Source of the DNA: Endobacterium cereale
Lineage (GTDB): Bacteria > Pseudomonadota > Alphaproteobacteria > Rhizobiales > Rhizobiaceae
Assembly: GCF_009617585.1 (NCBI RefSeq)
Contig: NZ_WIXI01000022.1
Coordinates: 488,176 to 552,175 of the forward strand
Reading direction: 5' to 3'
Length of the DNA stretch: 64,000 bases
A program made the position numbers and the translations under genes. Below the pieces are notes generated by a model, which saw nothing but the letters and a program-made list of their open reading frames with translations, made no database searches and was not told the origin of the DNA. Numbering within the stretch: position 1 is the stretch's first letter; each line of letters begins with the position of its first letter. Below, piece after piece: positions 16,770 to 25,517 of the stretch.

Positions 16770-17653
16770 CGATCGGTCCCTTCCGAGGTCAGTTCGGACA
16801 CGGCAAGCGAGACGGCGCCGGTGAGCGCATCGGCCAAAGGCTCGGACAGGCGGTTGCGATGACGTTCAGCCAGATAGACTGGATAGAGACCGGCAAGGCC
16901 GCCGAGCAGGCATAGGCGCCCCTCGCCCTGCATGACGGCGGCAACGGCATCAAGCGCAGCATCGACTTCGCCGGCGGCGGCGTGAAGAATGCGCAATGCC
17001 GTCTCATCGCCGCGTTCGGCTGCAAAAAATACGCGTGGCGCATAACGGCCGAATTCGCCGGGGCTGGCCTTGCGGGCAAACCCGACGACCTGCTCGGGAT
17101 CATTGCCGAACTCCGCCAAAAGTTCGGCGGAGAGCGGCGTCACCGAGCGGACGCCATCATGCGCCAGCAGGCACTCCTGCAACGCGGCATGACCGAGACG
17201 GGCACCGCTACCAAGATCGCTGACCTGAAAACCCCAGCCGCCGATAGAGGTGAGTTCAGCGCCGCGGCGCGCCAGGCAGATGGTGCCCGTACCGAGAATG
17301 GCGATGGCGCCATCTTCACTGCCAACGGCCCCCTCAAGCGCGATCAGCCCGTCATTGACGATTTTCGAGCGCTGGAACGGCAGGCGGGCCAGAACATAAT
17401 TGACGGCATCGCCGACATTGTTACCGGCAAGCCCGAGCAGAGCCGAGGATGTCGAGACCAGATGTTCCGAAAGACCGGCATCCCGAAAGGCCAGACGTGC
17501 GGCCTCGTCGATATGGCGCAGAGCATTGTCGGGATCGGACAGAATGTTGGAGGCGCCGCTTTTGCCACGGCCGAGAATGCGACCATCGGCATCCGCCACC
17601 GCCGCACGGCAACTGGTTCCGCCACCATCGATCCCGAGAATATAGTTGGGCAT
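16766..17653 (-). CDS. BadF/BadG/NagK-type N-acetylhexosamine kinase
   Basis: 295 residues from ATG 17653, with GGAGG 6 nt before it; the frame extends upstream but without support. ASKHA-fold ATPase: phosphate-1 loop GIDGGGTSCR (7-16), GTGTICL in the middle, and a GWGFQVSDLGSGARLG segment near the sugar site. Homologous to eukaryotic-type GlcNAc kinase; expected to phosphorylate incoming GlcNAc (or a related amino sugar). First gene of the minus-strand arm, divergent from murQ, with operator-like repeat 20 nt upstream. Confidence 0.85.
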   Translation of the reverse strand: MPNYILGIDGGGTSCRAAVADADGRILGRGKSGASNILSDPDNALRHIDEAARLAFRDAGLSEHLVSTSSALLGLAGNNVGDAVNYVLARLPFQRSKIVNDGLIALEGAVGSEDGAIAILGTGTICLARRGAELTSIGGWGFQVSDLGSGARLGHAALQECLLAHDGVRSVTPLSAELLAEFGNDPEQVVGFARKASPGEFGRYAPRVFFAAERGDETALRILHAAAGEVDAALDAVAAVMQGEGRLCLLGGLAGLYPVYLAERHRNRLSEPLADALTGAVSLAVSELTSEGTDR

Positions 17654-17673
17654 GAATACCTCCGACACAAACC

Positions 17674-17692
17674 ATACCAAAAAAGTACCAAT
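17674..17692 (-). promoter_or_regulatory. Operator-like direct repeat before the kinase arm
   Basis: Minus strand ATTGGTACTTTTTTGGTAT: TTGGTA repeated with an 11-bp period, one helix turn. It ends 20 nt before the kinase ATG. A 17/19 match faces the other arm at 17818-17836. Probable binding site of the GntR protein or part of a shared promoter. Confidence 0.55.
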
Positions 17693-17817
17693 AGCCAAGA
17701 GCGATTTGCAATTCGCATTTTGGAAACATTTCAATTCATTGAATTACAATTACATTTTTCCGAAATCATGGTCGTTCCGCGATTCAACTTAGGCGACCGT
17801 TAATTTGCATCTGGACA

Positions 17818-17836
17818 ATTGGTATTTTTTTGGCAT
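17818..17836 (+). promoter_or_regulatory. Operator-like direct repeat before the murQ/ABC arm
   Basis: Plus strand ATTGGTATTTTTTTGGCAT, matching 17 of 19 bases with the site at 17674-17692 in mirrored orientation. It ends 24 nt before the murQ ATG. Same position relative to the gene as its partner. Confidence 0.55.
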
Positions 17837-17860
17837 CATTTCTCTCGAGGGAGAACTCGG

Positions 17861-18751
17861 ATGAGCAAAAACGCCACCGAAGCCAGACATGACAATGCGA
17901 TCGGGCTCGATCAGCTTGAGCCGGCTGCCGTGCTGCGGCTGCTCGCGGACGGCCAGCAGGCTGCGGCGCTTGCGGTATCGGACGCCATTCCGGCGATTGC
18001 TGAGGCGGCCACACTGGCGGCCGACGCTCTGCGCAATGGTGGACGACTGATCTATGTCGGCGCCGGCAGTTCCGGCCTGATGGCCATGGCCGATGCGCTT
18101 GAATTGCCCGGCACTTACGGCATTGCCCGCGACCGGATCGTGGTGCTGTTGGCCGGTGGGCTTGCCAGCCTGACCGATCTGACGGGCGGGCCGGAAGACG
18201 ATATCGCTCTGGCCGAGCGAGACGCCGCTTCCATTGACGCCAACGACTGCGTGATCTGCGTCACCGCCAGCGGCTCGACACCCTATTCGCTCACTATCGC
18301 CAAAATTGCCGCATCCCGTGGAGCCAAGGTGATCGGTCTGGCCAACAATGCCGGCGCGCCTTTGTTCGATGTGGCCGATGTGGCCGTTCTTCTGGCGACT
18401 CCGCCGGAAGTGGTGGCCGGATCGACGCGCATGGGCGCTGGAACCGCCCAAAAAATCGCGTTCAACATGCTGTCGACTCTCACCGCCATCAAGCTTGGCC
18501 ACGTGCATGACGGGCATATGGTGGATGTGCGTGCCGACAATGAAAAACTGCGGGGCCGCGCTACCCGCATCGTTTCCGAAATCGCCGGCATCGACATGGA
18601 TGCCGCTGGCGAACGGATGCAAAGCGCTGCTGGCTCGGTGAAAATAGCCGTGCTGCTGGCGGCCGGCGCAAAAAATTCCGAAGCTGCGCAGGCAGCACTT
18701 GCTCGTTCAGGGCAAGTGCTGCGGCAGGCGCTGGCCGAGTTCAAAGAATAA
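17861..18751 (+). CDS. murQ: N-acetylmuramic acid 6-phosphate etherase-like SIS protein
   Basis: 296 residues from ATG 17861, with GAGGGAGA upstream; 14 further codons upstream look non-coding. Family motifs TEARHDNA near the start (MurQ usually TExRN), GAGSSGLMAMADA, the SIS phosphate loop TASGSTPYSL and GSTRMGAGTAQKI. MurQ cleaves lactate from MurNAc-6-P to give GlcNAc-6-P, which the nagA arm would consume, so the locus could take up cell-wall sugars as well as GlcNAc. First gene of the plus arm and probably co-transcribed with the ABC genes (about 50 bp gap). Confidence 0.85.
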   Translation: MSKNATEARHDNAIGLDQLEPAAVLRLLADGQQAAALAVSDAIPAIAEAATLAADALRNGGRLIYVGAGSSGLMAMADALELPGTYGIARDRIVVLLAGGLASLTDLTGGPEDDIALAERDAASIDANDCVICVTASGSTPYSLTIAKIAASRGAKVIGLANNAGAPLFDVADVAVLLATPPEVVAGSTRMGAGTAQKIAFNMLSTLTAIKLGHVHDGHMVDVRADNEKLRGRATRIVSEIAGIDMDAAGERMQSAAGSVKIAVLLAAGAKNSEAAQAALARSGQVLRQALAEFKE

Positions 18752-18801
18752 TAACCGGGAACCGAAAACGCGCCTGCGGGCGCTATAACTGGGAGAATGT
18801 C

Positions 18802-20067
18802 ATGACCCGTATGCTGAAAGGCCTGATGCTTGCCACGACCGTGCTTGTGCCTGCGGCACTGGCAGGTGTCGCCAACGCTGCTGATACTGCGCTGACCATC
18901 GAAAGCTGGCGCAATGACGACCTGTCGATCTGGCAGGAAAAGCTGATCCCCGCCTTCGAAGCCAAAAACCCTGGCATCAAGGTGACTTTTGCACCGATGG
19001 CGCCGACCGAATACAATTCGGCCGTCAACGCCAAGCTGGAGGCTGGCACGGCGGGCGATCTCATCACCTGCCGCCCGTTCGACCTGTCGCTTGCCATGTT
19101 CGAGAAGGGCCAGCTGGCCGCTCTGAACGATCTCGACGGCATCAAGAATTTTTCCGACACGGCAAAATCCGCCTGGACCACAGACGACGGCAAAACGACG
19201 TTTTGCGTGCCGATGGCATCGGTCATTCACGGTTTCATCTACAACAAGAAGGCCTTTGAAGAGCTGAAGGTCGAGGTGCCGAAGACCGAGGACGAGTTTT
19301 TTGCCCTGCTCGACAAGATCAAGACCGACGGCAACTATATCCCGATGGCCATGGGCACCAAGGACCAGTGGGAAGCCGCGACCATGGGCTATTACAATAT
19401 CGGCCCGAATGACTGGAAGGGCGAGGACGGCCGCAAGGCACTGATCGCCGGCACGCAGAAACTGACCGATGCCGACTGGGTCGAGCCCTACAAGACGCTC
19501 GCCAAGTGGAAGCCTTATCTCGGCGACGGTTTTGAGGCCCAGACCTATCCGGACAGCCAGAACCTCTTCACGCTCGGCCGCGCGGCCATCTATCCGGCCG
19601 GTTCGTGGGAAATCGCACCATTCAAGGCGCAGGCCGATTTCGAGATGGGCGCCTTCCCGCCACCGGTGAAGAAGGCCGGCGATACCTGCTATATTTCCGA
19701 CCATAACGACATCGGTATCGGCCTCAACGCCAAGGGCAAGAACCCGGAAGCGGCCAAAAAATTCCTCGCCTGGGTCGCCTCGCCGGAATTCGCCACGCTT
19801 TACGCCAATTCGCTGCCGGGCTTCTTCAGCCTGAACTCGACGGCTGTGAAGATGGAAGACCCGCTGGCGCAGGAATTCGTCTCGTGGCGCCAGACTTGCA
19901 AGCCGACCATACGTCCGAGTGCGGCAATCGTCGGCCGTGGCAAGCCGAACCTCGATCTGGAAATGTGGCGCGTGTCGGCAAACGTCATCAACGGCACGCA
20001 GACACCGGAACAGGCTGCCGAAGAGACCCAGAAGGGTCTGGACAGCTGGTACAAGCCGGCGAAGTGA
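18802..20067 (+). CDS. Sugar ABC transporter, periplasmic binding protein (family 1)
   Basis: 421 residues with a Sec signal (about 1-26, ANAAD cleavage). Family-1 extracellular solute-binding fold: early ESWRNDDLSIWQEKLIPAFE strand-helix and EAGTAGDLITCRP hinge, C-terminal helix ending in LDSWYKPAK. Four cysteines, unusual for this class. Gene order murQ-SBP-permease-permease-oxidoreductase-ATPase suggests an N-acetylglucosamine/chitobiose or muropeptide-sugar importer, like the rhizobial ngcEFG system. Ligand is inferred from neighbours only. Confidence 0.87.
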   Translation: MTRMLKGLMLATTVLVPAALAGVANAADTALTIESWRNDDLSIWQEKLIPAFEAKNPGIKVTFAPMAPTEYNSAVNAKLEAGTAGDLITCRPFDLSLAMFEKGQLAALNDLDGIKNFSDTAKSAWTTDDGKTTFCVPMASVIHGFIYNKKAFEELKVEVPKTEDEFFALLDKIKTDGNYIPMAMGTKDQWEAATMGYYNIGPNDWKGEDGRKALIAGTQKLTDADWVEPYKTLAKWKPYLGDGFEAQTYPDSQNLFTLGRAAIYPAGSWEIAPFKAQADFEMGAFPPPVKKAGDTCYISDHNDIGIGLNAKGKNPEAAKKFLAWVASPEFATLYANSLPGFFSLNSTAVKMEDPLAQEFVSWRQTCKPTIRPSAAIVGRGKPNLDLEMWRVSANVINGTQTPEQAAEETQKGLDSWYKPAK

Positions 20068-20135
20068 GCTGAATGAAGGCACGCAGGCTGATCATCAGCC
20101 TACGTATCTTCGGCAAGGCTCATCAACCTCTCAGT

Positions 20136-20222
20136 CGTCATCCTCGGGCTTGTCCCGAGGATCTGCAACTGCCTGAAGATCATGAACGTGGTCAGATCCT
20201 CGGCACAAGGCCGAGGATGACG
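20136..20222. repeat. RIME/REP-like palindromic element
   Basis: 87 bp bounded by inverted repeats CGTCATCCTCGG / CCGAGGATGACG, each arm itself folding into a hairpin (CCTCGGGCTTGTCCCGAGG; CCTCGGCACAAGGCCGAGG). Lies between the binding protein and the first permease, where such intercistronic elements adjust mRNA stability. The layout resembles rhizobial intergenic mosaic elements; copy number in the genome is unknown. Confidence 0.7.
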
Positions 20223-20250
20223 CCTCACATGCAAACGTAGAGTTCCAGTC

Positions 20251-21201
20251 ATGAGCGATATCTACACAGCCGATCCTGCGATCGTTCCGATCAAACGGCC
20301 CACTCGCTGGCATATCGCCGTGTTTCTGGCGCCCGCCGTGCTGGTCTATACGGCGATCATGATCCTGCCGCTGATCGAAACGCTGCGGTTGTCGCTCTAT
20401 AATCTCGTTGATGGACAAACGGCGTTTGTCGGCCTGTCCAATTTCGCCACGCTGTTTTCCGATCCGCGGCTTTCCGCGAGTTTCTGGAATGCGCTCGGCA
20501 ACAACCTGATCTTCTTCGTCATTCACATGCTTGTGCAGAACCCGGTGGGTGTTGCGCTTGCCGCCATGCTCTCCATTCCGAAACTGCGCTTCGCCACCTT
20601 CTATCGCACCGCCATTTTTGTGCCGACGCTGCTCTCATTTGTCATCGTCGGCTTCATCTGGAAGCTGATCCTGTCGCCGATCTGGGGCATTGCGCCGGGC
20701 ATGCTGGATGTGGTCGGTTTGAAATGGATGTTCGCGCCTTGGCTCGGTCGACCTGACAGTGCGCTGATCACCGTGTCGCTGATTTCGGTGTGGCAATATG
20801 TCGGTATTCCGATGATGCTGATCTATGCCGCCCTCTTGAACATTCCCGAAGAAGTGCTGGAGGCCGCCGAATGCGATGGCATTACCGGCTGGGGCCAGTT
20901 CTGGAAGATCAAGCTGCCGCTGATCCTGCCGTCGATCGGCATCATCTCCATCCTCACTTTCGTCGGCAATTTCAACGCCTTCGACCTGATCTACACCGTT
21001 CAGGGGGCGCTGGCCGGGCCCGACGGCTCGACCGATATTCTCGGCACCCTGCTCTACCGAACCTTCTTCGGCTTCCAGAACCAGATGGGCGACCGCTCGA
21101 TGGGGGCCACCATCGCCACCGTGATGTTCCTGATCATCCTCGCCGGCGTGTCGCTCTACCTTTTTGTCATCCAGCGGCGCATTCGTCGCTACCAGTTCTG
21201 A
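20251..21201 (+). CDS. Sugar ABC transporter permease (MalF/UgpA type)
   Basis: 316 residues, six predicted membrane segments beginning at WHIAVFLAPAVLVYTAIMIL. The EAA loop EVLEAAECDGITGWGQFWKI (about 207-226), which docks on the ATPase, is intact. Partner of the second permease 11 bp downstream. Cytoplasmic N terminus of about 20 residues before the first segment. Confidence 0.9.
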   Translation: MSDIYTADPAIVPIKRPTRWHIAVFLAPAVLVYTAIMILPLIETLRLSLYNLVDGQTAFVGLSNFATLFSDPRLSASFWNALGNNLIFFVIHMLVQNPVGVALAAMLSIPKLRFATFYRTAIFVPTLLSFVIVGFIWKLILSPIWGIAPGMLDVVGLKWMFAPWLGRPDSALITVSLISVWQYVGIPMMLIYAALLNIPEEVLEAAECDGITGWGQFWKIKLPLILPSIGIISILTFVGNFNAFDLIYTVQGALAGPDGSTDILGTLLYRTFFGFQNQMGDRSMGATIATVMFLIILAGVSLYLFVIQRRIRRYQF

Positions 21202-21212
21202 AGGAAGCGATC

Positions 21213-22052
21213 ATGGCCAAGGCACGCACCTCGCTTGTCCGCAGCGGACTGATCCACCTGGCGCTGATCAGCTACACACTGATTGCGCTGTTTCCGGTGT
21301 TCCTGACGCTCATCAATTCGTTCAAGAGCCGCAACGCGATCTTTCGCGATCCGATGGCGATCCCCACGCCTTCCACCTTTGATCTCGTCGGCTATCAGAC
21401 CGTGCTCGCACAGGGCGACTTCTTTGGTTACTTCCAGAACAGCCTGATCGTCACCGTTCTTTCCATCGCTCTGGTTCTGCTGTTCGGCGCCATGGCGGCT
21501 TTCGCGCTCTCCGAATATCGGTTTCGCGGCAATCTGCTGATGGGGCTTTATCTGGCGCTCGGCATCATGATCCCGATCCGGCTCGGCACCGTCGCCATCC
21601 TGCAGGGCATGGTGGCTGCCGGTCTCGTCAACACGCTGACGGCGCTGGTTCTGGTCTATACGGCGCAAGGACTGCCGCTCGCCATCTTCATTCTCTCGGA
21701 ATTCATGCGCAATGTTTCCGACGACCTGAAGAATGCCGGACGGATAGACGGGTTATCCGAATACGCAATCTTCTTCCGGCTTGTCCTGCCGCTGGTGCGC
21801 CCAGCCATGGCGACGGTTGCCGTGTTCACCATGATACCCATCTGGAACGACCTGTGGTTCCCGCTGATCCTTGCCCCCGGTGAGGAAACCAAAACGGTAA
21901 CGCTGGGCGCACAGATGTTCATCGGCCAGTTCGTGACCAACTGGAATGCCGTGCTCTCCGCCCTGTCGCTCGCCATCCTGCCGGTTCTGGTTCTCTACGT
22001 CATCTTCTCACGCCAGCTGATCCGCGGCATCACATCGGGAGCCGTCAAATGA
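21213..22052 (+). CDS. Sugar ABC transporter permease (MalG/UgpE type)
   Basis: 279 residues from ATG 21213, with AAGGAAG 6 nt upstream; the frame is open well upstream inside the first permease, but that is overlap in another frame. Six membrane segments; EAA loop NAGRIDGLSEYAIFFRLVLP (about 183-202). Pairs with the preceding MalF-type subunit. Its stop overlaps the start of the Gfo/Idh gene by 4 bp. Confidence 0.9.
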   Translation: MAKARTSLVRSGLIHLALISYTLIALFPVFLTLINSFKSRNAIFRDPMAIPTPSTFDLVGYQTVLAQGDFFGYFQNSLIVTVLSIALVLLFGAMAAFALSEYRFRGNLLMGLYLALGIMIPIRLGTVAILQGMVAAGLVNTLTALVLVYTAQGLPLAIFILSEFMRNVSDDLKNAGRIDGLSEYAIFFRLVLPLVRPAMATVAVFTMIPIWNDLWFPLILAPGEETKTVTLGAQMFIGQFVTNWNAVLSALSLAILPVLVLYVIFSRQLIRGITSGAVK

Positions 22053-23110
22053 GTTCACATTCCCCTCTTCGCGTGCTTGTGGCCGGTCTCGGCAATATGG
22101 GCCGCAGCCACGCACTGGCCTATCACAACAATCCCGGCTTCGAGATTGTTGGCCTAGTGAACCGAAGCAAGCCTGATTTGCCGGCAGAACTCGGCGACTA
22201 TCCTTTCTTCGATAATTTCGAGGCGGCACTTTCCGAACTGAAGCCGGATGTCTGCTCGATCAATACCTATTCCGACAGCCATGCGGACTTTGCCATCAAG
22301 GCATTCGAAGCAGGTGCCCATGTGTTTCTGGAAAAACCGCTGGCAACGACCGTGGCCGATGCAGAGCGCGTGGTCGCGGCGGCCAAGGCGACGGGCAAAA
22401 AACTGGTGATCGGTTACATCCTGCGCCATCACCCTTCGTGGATAAGACTGATCGCGGAAGCGCGCAAACTCGGACCGCCTTACGTCTTCCGCATGAACCT
22501 CAACCAACAGTCCTCCGGCGCCCATTGGGACGTGCACAAGGCGCTGATGCAGACGACGGCGCCGATCGTTGATTGCGGTGTGCATTATCTCGACGTGATG
22601 TGCCAGATCACCGATGCGCGTGCCGTGGAGGTGCGCGGCATGGGCCTGCGCATGACCGATGAGATTGCACCGAACATGTATAATTATGGCCACCTGCAGG
22701 TGATGTTCGAGGATGGATCGGTCGGATGGTACGAGGCCGGCTGGGGACCGATGATGTCGGAAACGGCTTTCTTCGTGAAGGACGTGATGTCGCCGAAAGG
22801 ATCAGTCTCTATCCGCGTCGATGAAAACGCCAAATCTGCCGATATCGACACGCATACGAAAACATCGGTTATCCGCGTGCATCGTGCCGAGACCGGGCCG
22901 GATGGCAAATTTCTCGCCCCTGACGAGGATCTCAGGATGGAAGGCGAACCCGGCCATCAGGAGCTTTGCGACCTCGAACAGGCCTATGTGTTGAAAGCGA
23001 TCCGCGACGATATCGACCTGACACGGCACATGCACGATGCCGTGCAATCGCTGCGCCTGGCGCTGGCGGCCGACGAAAGCGTGCGTACCGGTCTGCCGGT
23101 TCGTTTTTGA
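22049..23110 (+). CDS. Gfo/Idh/MocA-family NAD(P)-dependent oxidoreductase
   Basis: 353 residues. N-terminal Rossmann motif VAGLGNMGRSHALAY (10-24), then FLEKPLATTVADAERV (the conserved EKP of the family, about 94-96). The C-terminal domain has GVHYLDVMC with the catalytic-type His. Overlaps the second permease by 4 bp, so it belongs to the sugar operon. Probably oxidises or epimerises the imported sugar or a derivative; the exact reaction cannot be told. Confidence 0.88.
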   Translation: MSSHSPLRVLVAGLGNMGRSHALAYHNNPGFEIVGLVNRSKPDLPAELGDYPFFDNFEAALSELKPDVCSINTYSDSHADFAIKAFEAGAHVFLEKPLATTVADAERVVAAAKATGKKLVIGYILRHHPSWIRLIAEARKLGPPYVFRMNLNQQSSGAHWDVHKALMQTTAPIVDCGVHYLDVMCQITDARAVEVRGMGLRMTDEIAPNMYNYGHLQVMFEDGSVGWYEAGWGPMMSETAFFVKDVMSPKGSVSIRVDENAKSADIDTHTKTSVIRVHRAETGPDGKFLAPDEDLRMEGEPGHQELCDLEQAYVLKAIRDDIDLTRHMHDAVQSLRLALAADESVRTGLPVRF

Positions 23111-23132
23111 GATTACGTAAAGGAATAAGCTC

Positions 23133-24140
23133 TTGGGTTCTCTGAAACTGACATCCATCCGCAAAGCCTTTGGCACGCACGAGGTACTGAAAGGCATCGA
23201 TCTCGAGGTCGCGGACGGGGAGTTCGTGATCTTTGTCGGCCCGTCGGGCTGCGGCAAGTCCACGCTTTTGCGTGTGATCGCGGGTCTCGAGGATGCGACC
23301 AGCGGCAGCGTGCAGATCGATGGCGACGAGGTTGCATCGGTACCGCCGGCCAAGCGCGGCATCGCCATGGTCTTCCAGTCCTACGCGCTTTATCCGCACC
23401 TGACGGTGAAGGACAATATGGGGCTGGGCCTCAAACAGGCCGGTGCGCCAAAGCAAGAGATCGAGACGCGGGTGACCGAGGCTTCGCGCATGCTGTCGCT
23501 CGCGCCGTATCTGACGCGGCGTCCGGCTGAACTTTCCGGTGGCCAGCGGCAGCGTGTCGCCATCGGCCGCGCGATTGTGCGCGAACCAAAACTGTTCCTG
23601 TTCGACGAGCCCCTCTCCAACCTCGACGCAGCTTTGCGTGTGCAGACACGGCTGGAGATCGCCCGCCTGCACCGGCAGCTGAAAGCGACGATGATCTATG
23701 TGACGCACGACCAGGTGGAGGCCATGACGCTGGCCGACAAGATCGTGGTGCTGAATGCCGGCGCGATAGAGCAGATCGGTTCACCGATGGAGCTTTACAA
23801 CAGGCCAGCCAACACGTTTGTGGCCGGCTTCATCGGTTCACCGCAGATGAATTTTATCGAGGCTGAACGTCTGGGTGACACACAGGCAAAAACCATCGGC
23901 ATCCGGCCTGAGCATATCGCACTGTCTCGTGAAAGCGGCGATTGGGAGGGCAAGGTCGTACATGCCGAACATCTCGGCGCCGATACTATTCTTTATCTCG
24001 AAACGGAGGCTACAGGACTTCTGACCGTGCGCCTGTTCGGAGAACATCGCTATGGTGCCGACGACATCGTGTTCGCCACACCGGATAAAAGCCGTCTGCA
24101 CCGCTTCGATGCCGACGACAAGGCGATTGCCGCTTCCTGA
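23133..24140 (+). CDS. Sugar ABC transporter ATPase (UgpC/MalK/MsmK type)
   Basis: 335 residues, TTG start at 23133 with AAGGAATA upstream. Walker [10 protein letters not shown] (about 36-44), signature [14 protein letters not shown] (about 133-146), Walker B LFLFDEP, H-loop VTHDQ. The C-terminal TOBE-like domain with [10 protein letters not shown] is somewhat short. Last gene of the plus-strand amino-sugar operon; powers the two permeases upstream. Confidence 0.9.
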   Translation: MGSLKLTSIRKAFGTHEVLKGIDLEVADGEFVIFVGPSGCGKSTLLRVIAGLEDATSGSVQIDGDEVASVPPAKRGIAMVFQSYALYPHLTVKDNMGLGLKQAGAPKQEIETRVTEASRMLSLAPYLTRRPAELSGGQRQRVAIGRAIVREPKLFLFDEPLSNLDAALRVQTRLEIARLHRQLKATMIYVTHDQVEAMTLADKIVVLNAGAIEQIGSPMELYNRPANTFVAGFIGSPQMNFIEAERLGDTQAKTIGIRPEHIALSRESGDWEGKVVHAEHLGADTILYLETEATGLLTVRLFGEHRYGADDIVFATPDKSRLHRFDADDKAIAAS

Positions 24141-24206
24141 ACCTTACTCTGAGGCTTGCCGACATTTGCGAACAAGCCGATATCTTCACCGATGAAACGG
24201 TGAGAC

Positions 24207-24758
24207 ATGATGGATCTGCAGAAGTTTTTCGACCGGTCTTCGGTCGAGGTGGCGCGTGCGTTGATCGGTTCCGAACTAACCTTTGCCGGCGCGGGCGGGA
24301 TAATTGTCGAGACGGAAGCCTACGAGCCGGATGACCCGGCCTCGCACAGTTTTCGCGGCGTGACTCCGCGTACACGAACCATGTTCGGTGCGCCGGCCCA
24401 TGCCTATGTCTACCGCTCCTACGGCATTCACTGGTGCCTGAATTTCGTCTGCCGGCCAGGCAGCGCTGTGCTGATCCGGGCGCTGCAACCGACCGTAGGC
24501 CTGCAACAGATGGAGATACGGCGCGGCAAGACCGACCCTCTGCTTCTCTGTTCTGGGCCCGGGCGGCTGTGCCAGGCATTGGCGATCAGCATCGAGCACG
24601 ACGGTCTGTTTTTATCGCAGCCGCCGTTCACTCTTACACCGCCGCCGATTTCACCGATCATCGACACCGGCATCCGGATCGGCATAACGAAGGCGGTGGA
24701 ACTGCCGTGGCGTTTCGGACTGCATGGTTCCGCTCATGTCAGTCGTAAGTTTGCGTGA
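24207..24758 (+). CDS. 3-methyladenine DNA glycosylase, AAG/MPG family
   Basis: 183 residues. Contains the family core: IIVETEAYEPDDPASHSFRG with catalytic Glu near residue 35-37, TPRTRTMFG, AYVYRSYGIHWCLNFV and LCSGPGRLCQAL. Excises alkylated purines such as 3-methyladenine by flipping the base out. Slightly shorter than typical (about 190-200). Stands alone, 66 bp after the sugar ATPase. Confidence 0.92.
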   Translation: MMDLQKFFDRSSVEVARALIGSELTFAGAGGIIVETEAYEPDDPASHSFRGVTPRTRTMFGAPAHAYVYRSYGIHWCLNFVCRPGSAVLIRALQPTVGLQQMEIRRGKTDPLLLCSGPGRLCQALAISIEHDGLFLSQPPFTLTPPPISPIIDTGIRIGITKAVELPWRFGLHGSAHVSRKFA

Positions 24759-24939
24759 CAACTTTCCCTGCGTCGCACCTCAACACCGATGTATTGCCAT
24801 TCATTTGGCGGAGATATTGCCTATATAGGGTAATTTTTCGTGTTCATTACCGAATAAAGTAGAGTATTTAAATCAAACAACTACTGTATTTTCGCAAAAC
24901 TTGATGCAATATACCACGCAAGACGCGTGGAGAATCCCT

Positions 24940-25497
24940 ATGAACGACATGTCCGGAGCCAAGGGAGCGGCCCAAGATCCTTTGGCAGATCTCACCCTCT
25001 CCGAAGATGCACTGACCGCATTCGAGTGGTCATTATGGCGTATCTCCGCCGCCTTTCTGCGTTGGCAATCGGAATGCAGCACGGACCTCGCCGGCACCAG
25101 TATCAGCGGGCTTGAGACCGCCGTCCTGCATACAATCAGATATCGCCAGAAACCCAAGGGATTGAGCGAAATCTGCCGCCTGCTCGGCCGCGACGATACC
25201 GCCAATGTGCAATACGCCATCAAGAAACTGCAGGGCCTGAAGATGATCGAGCGCGTCAAGGGTCGCTCGCGCAAGGACACACTCTATATCCCGACCTCGA
25301 CCGGCGAGCAGCTGACGAAGGATTATCGCGCGGTGCGCGAAAACCTGCTGGTGTCGATGATCCAGCGCATCGACCGCTCCGACAACAGTTTGCAATCGAC
25401 CACGGAAATGCTGGAGTTGCTGACGAGCTTTTATGAAGCCGCGACGCGGCGCGTGGCAAGCAGTACACCGCCAATCAGCCATTCCGGCCAGGCCTGA
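24940..25497 (+). CDS. MarR-type winged-helix regulator
   Basis: 185 residues from ATG 24940, which has GGAGA 8 nt upstream; TTG 24901 and ATG 24904 are open in frame but lack an SD. Helix-turn-helix region KPKGLSEICRLLGRDDTANV, then the wing KKLQGLKMIERVKGRSRKDT. C-terminal dimerisation helices with long amphipathic stretches. It precedes an alpha/beta hydrolase by 20 bp in the same direction, so it probably controls that gene; ligand unknown. An AT-rich leader (24770-24900) is its likely promoter. Confidence 0.8.
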   Translation: MNDMSGAKGAAQDPLADLTLSEDALTAFEWSLWRISAAFLRWQSECSTDLAGTSISGLETAVLHTIRYRQKPKGLSEICRLLGRDDTANVQYAIKKLQGLKMIERVKGRSRKDTLYIPTSTGEQLTKDYRAVRENLLVSMIQRIDRSDNSLQSTTEMLELLTSFYEAATRRVASSTPPISHSGQA

Positions 25498-25517
25498 CCT
25501 TTTCCAACCGGTGATGC

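Noticed and set aside
15084..16862. 592-codon plus-strand frame across the SIS and GntR genes
   Set aside because: Shadow; the minus-strand genes are well-supported families with overlapping starts.
18283..20082. 599-codon minus-strand frame opposite murQ and the sugar-binding protein
   Set aside because: Shadow of two family-level certain genes.
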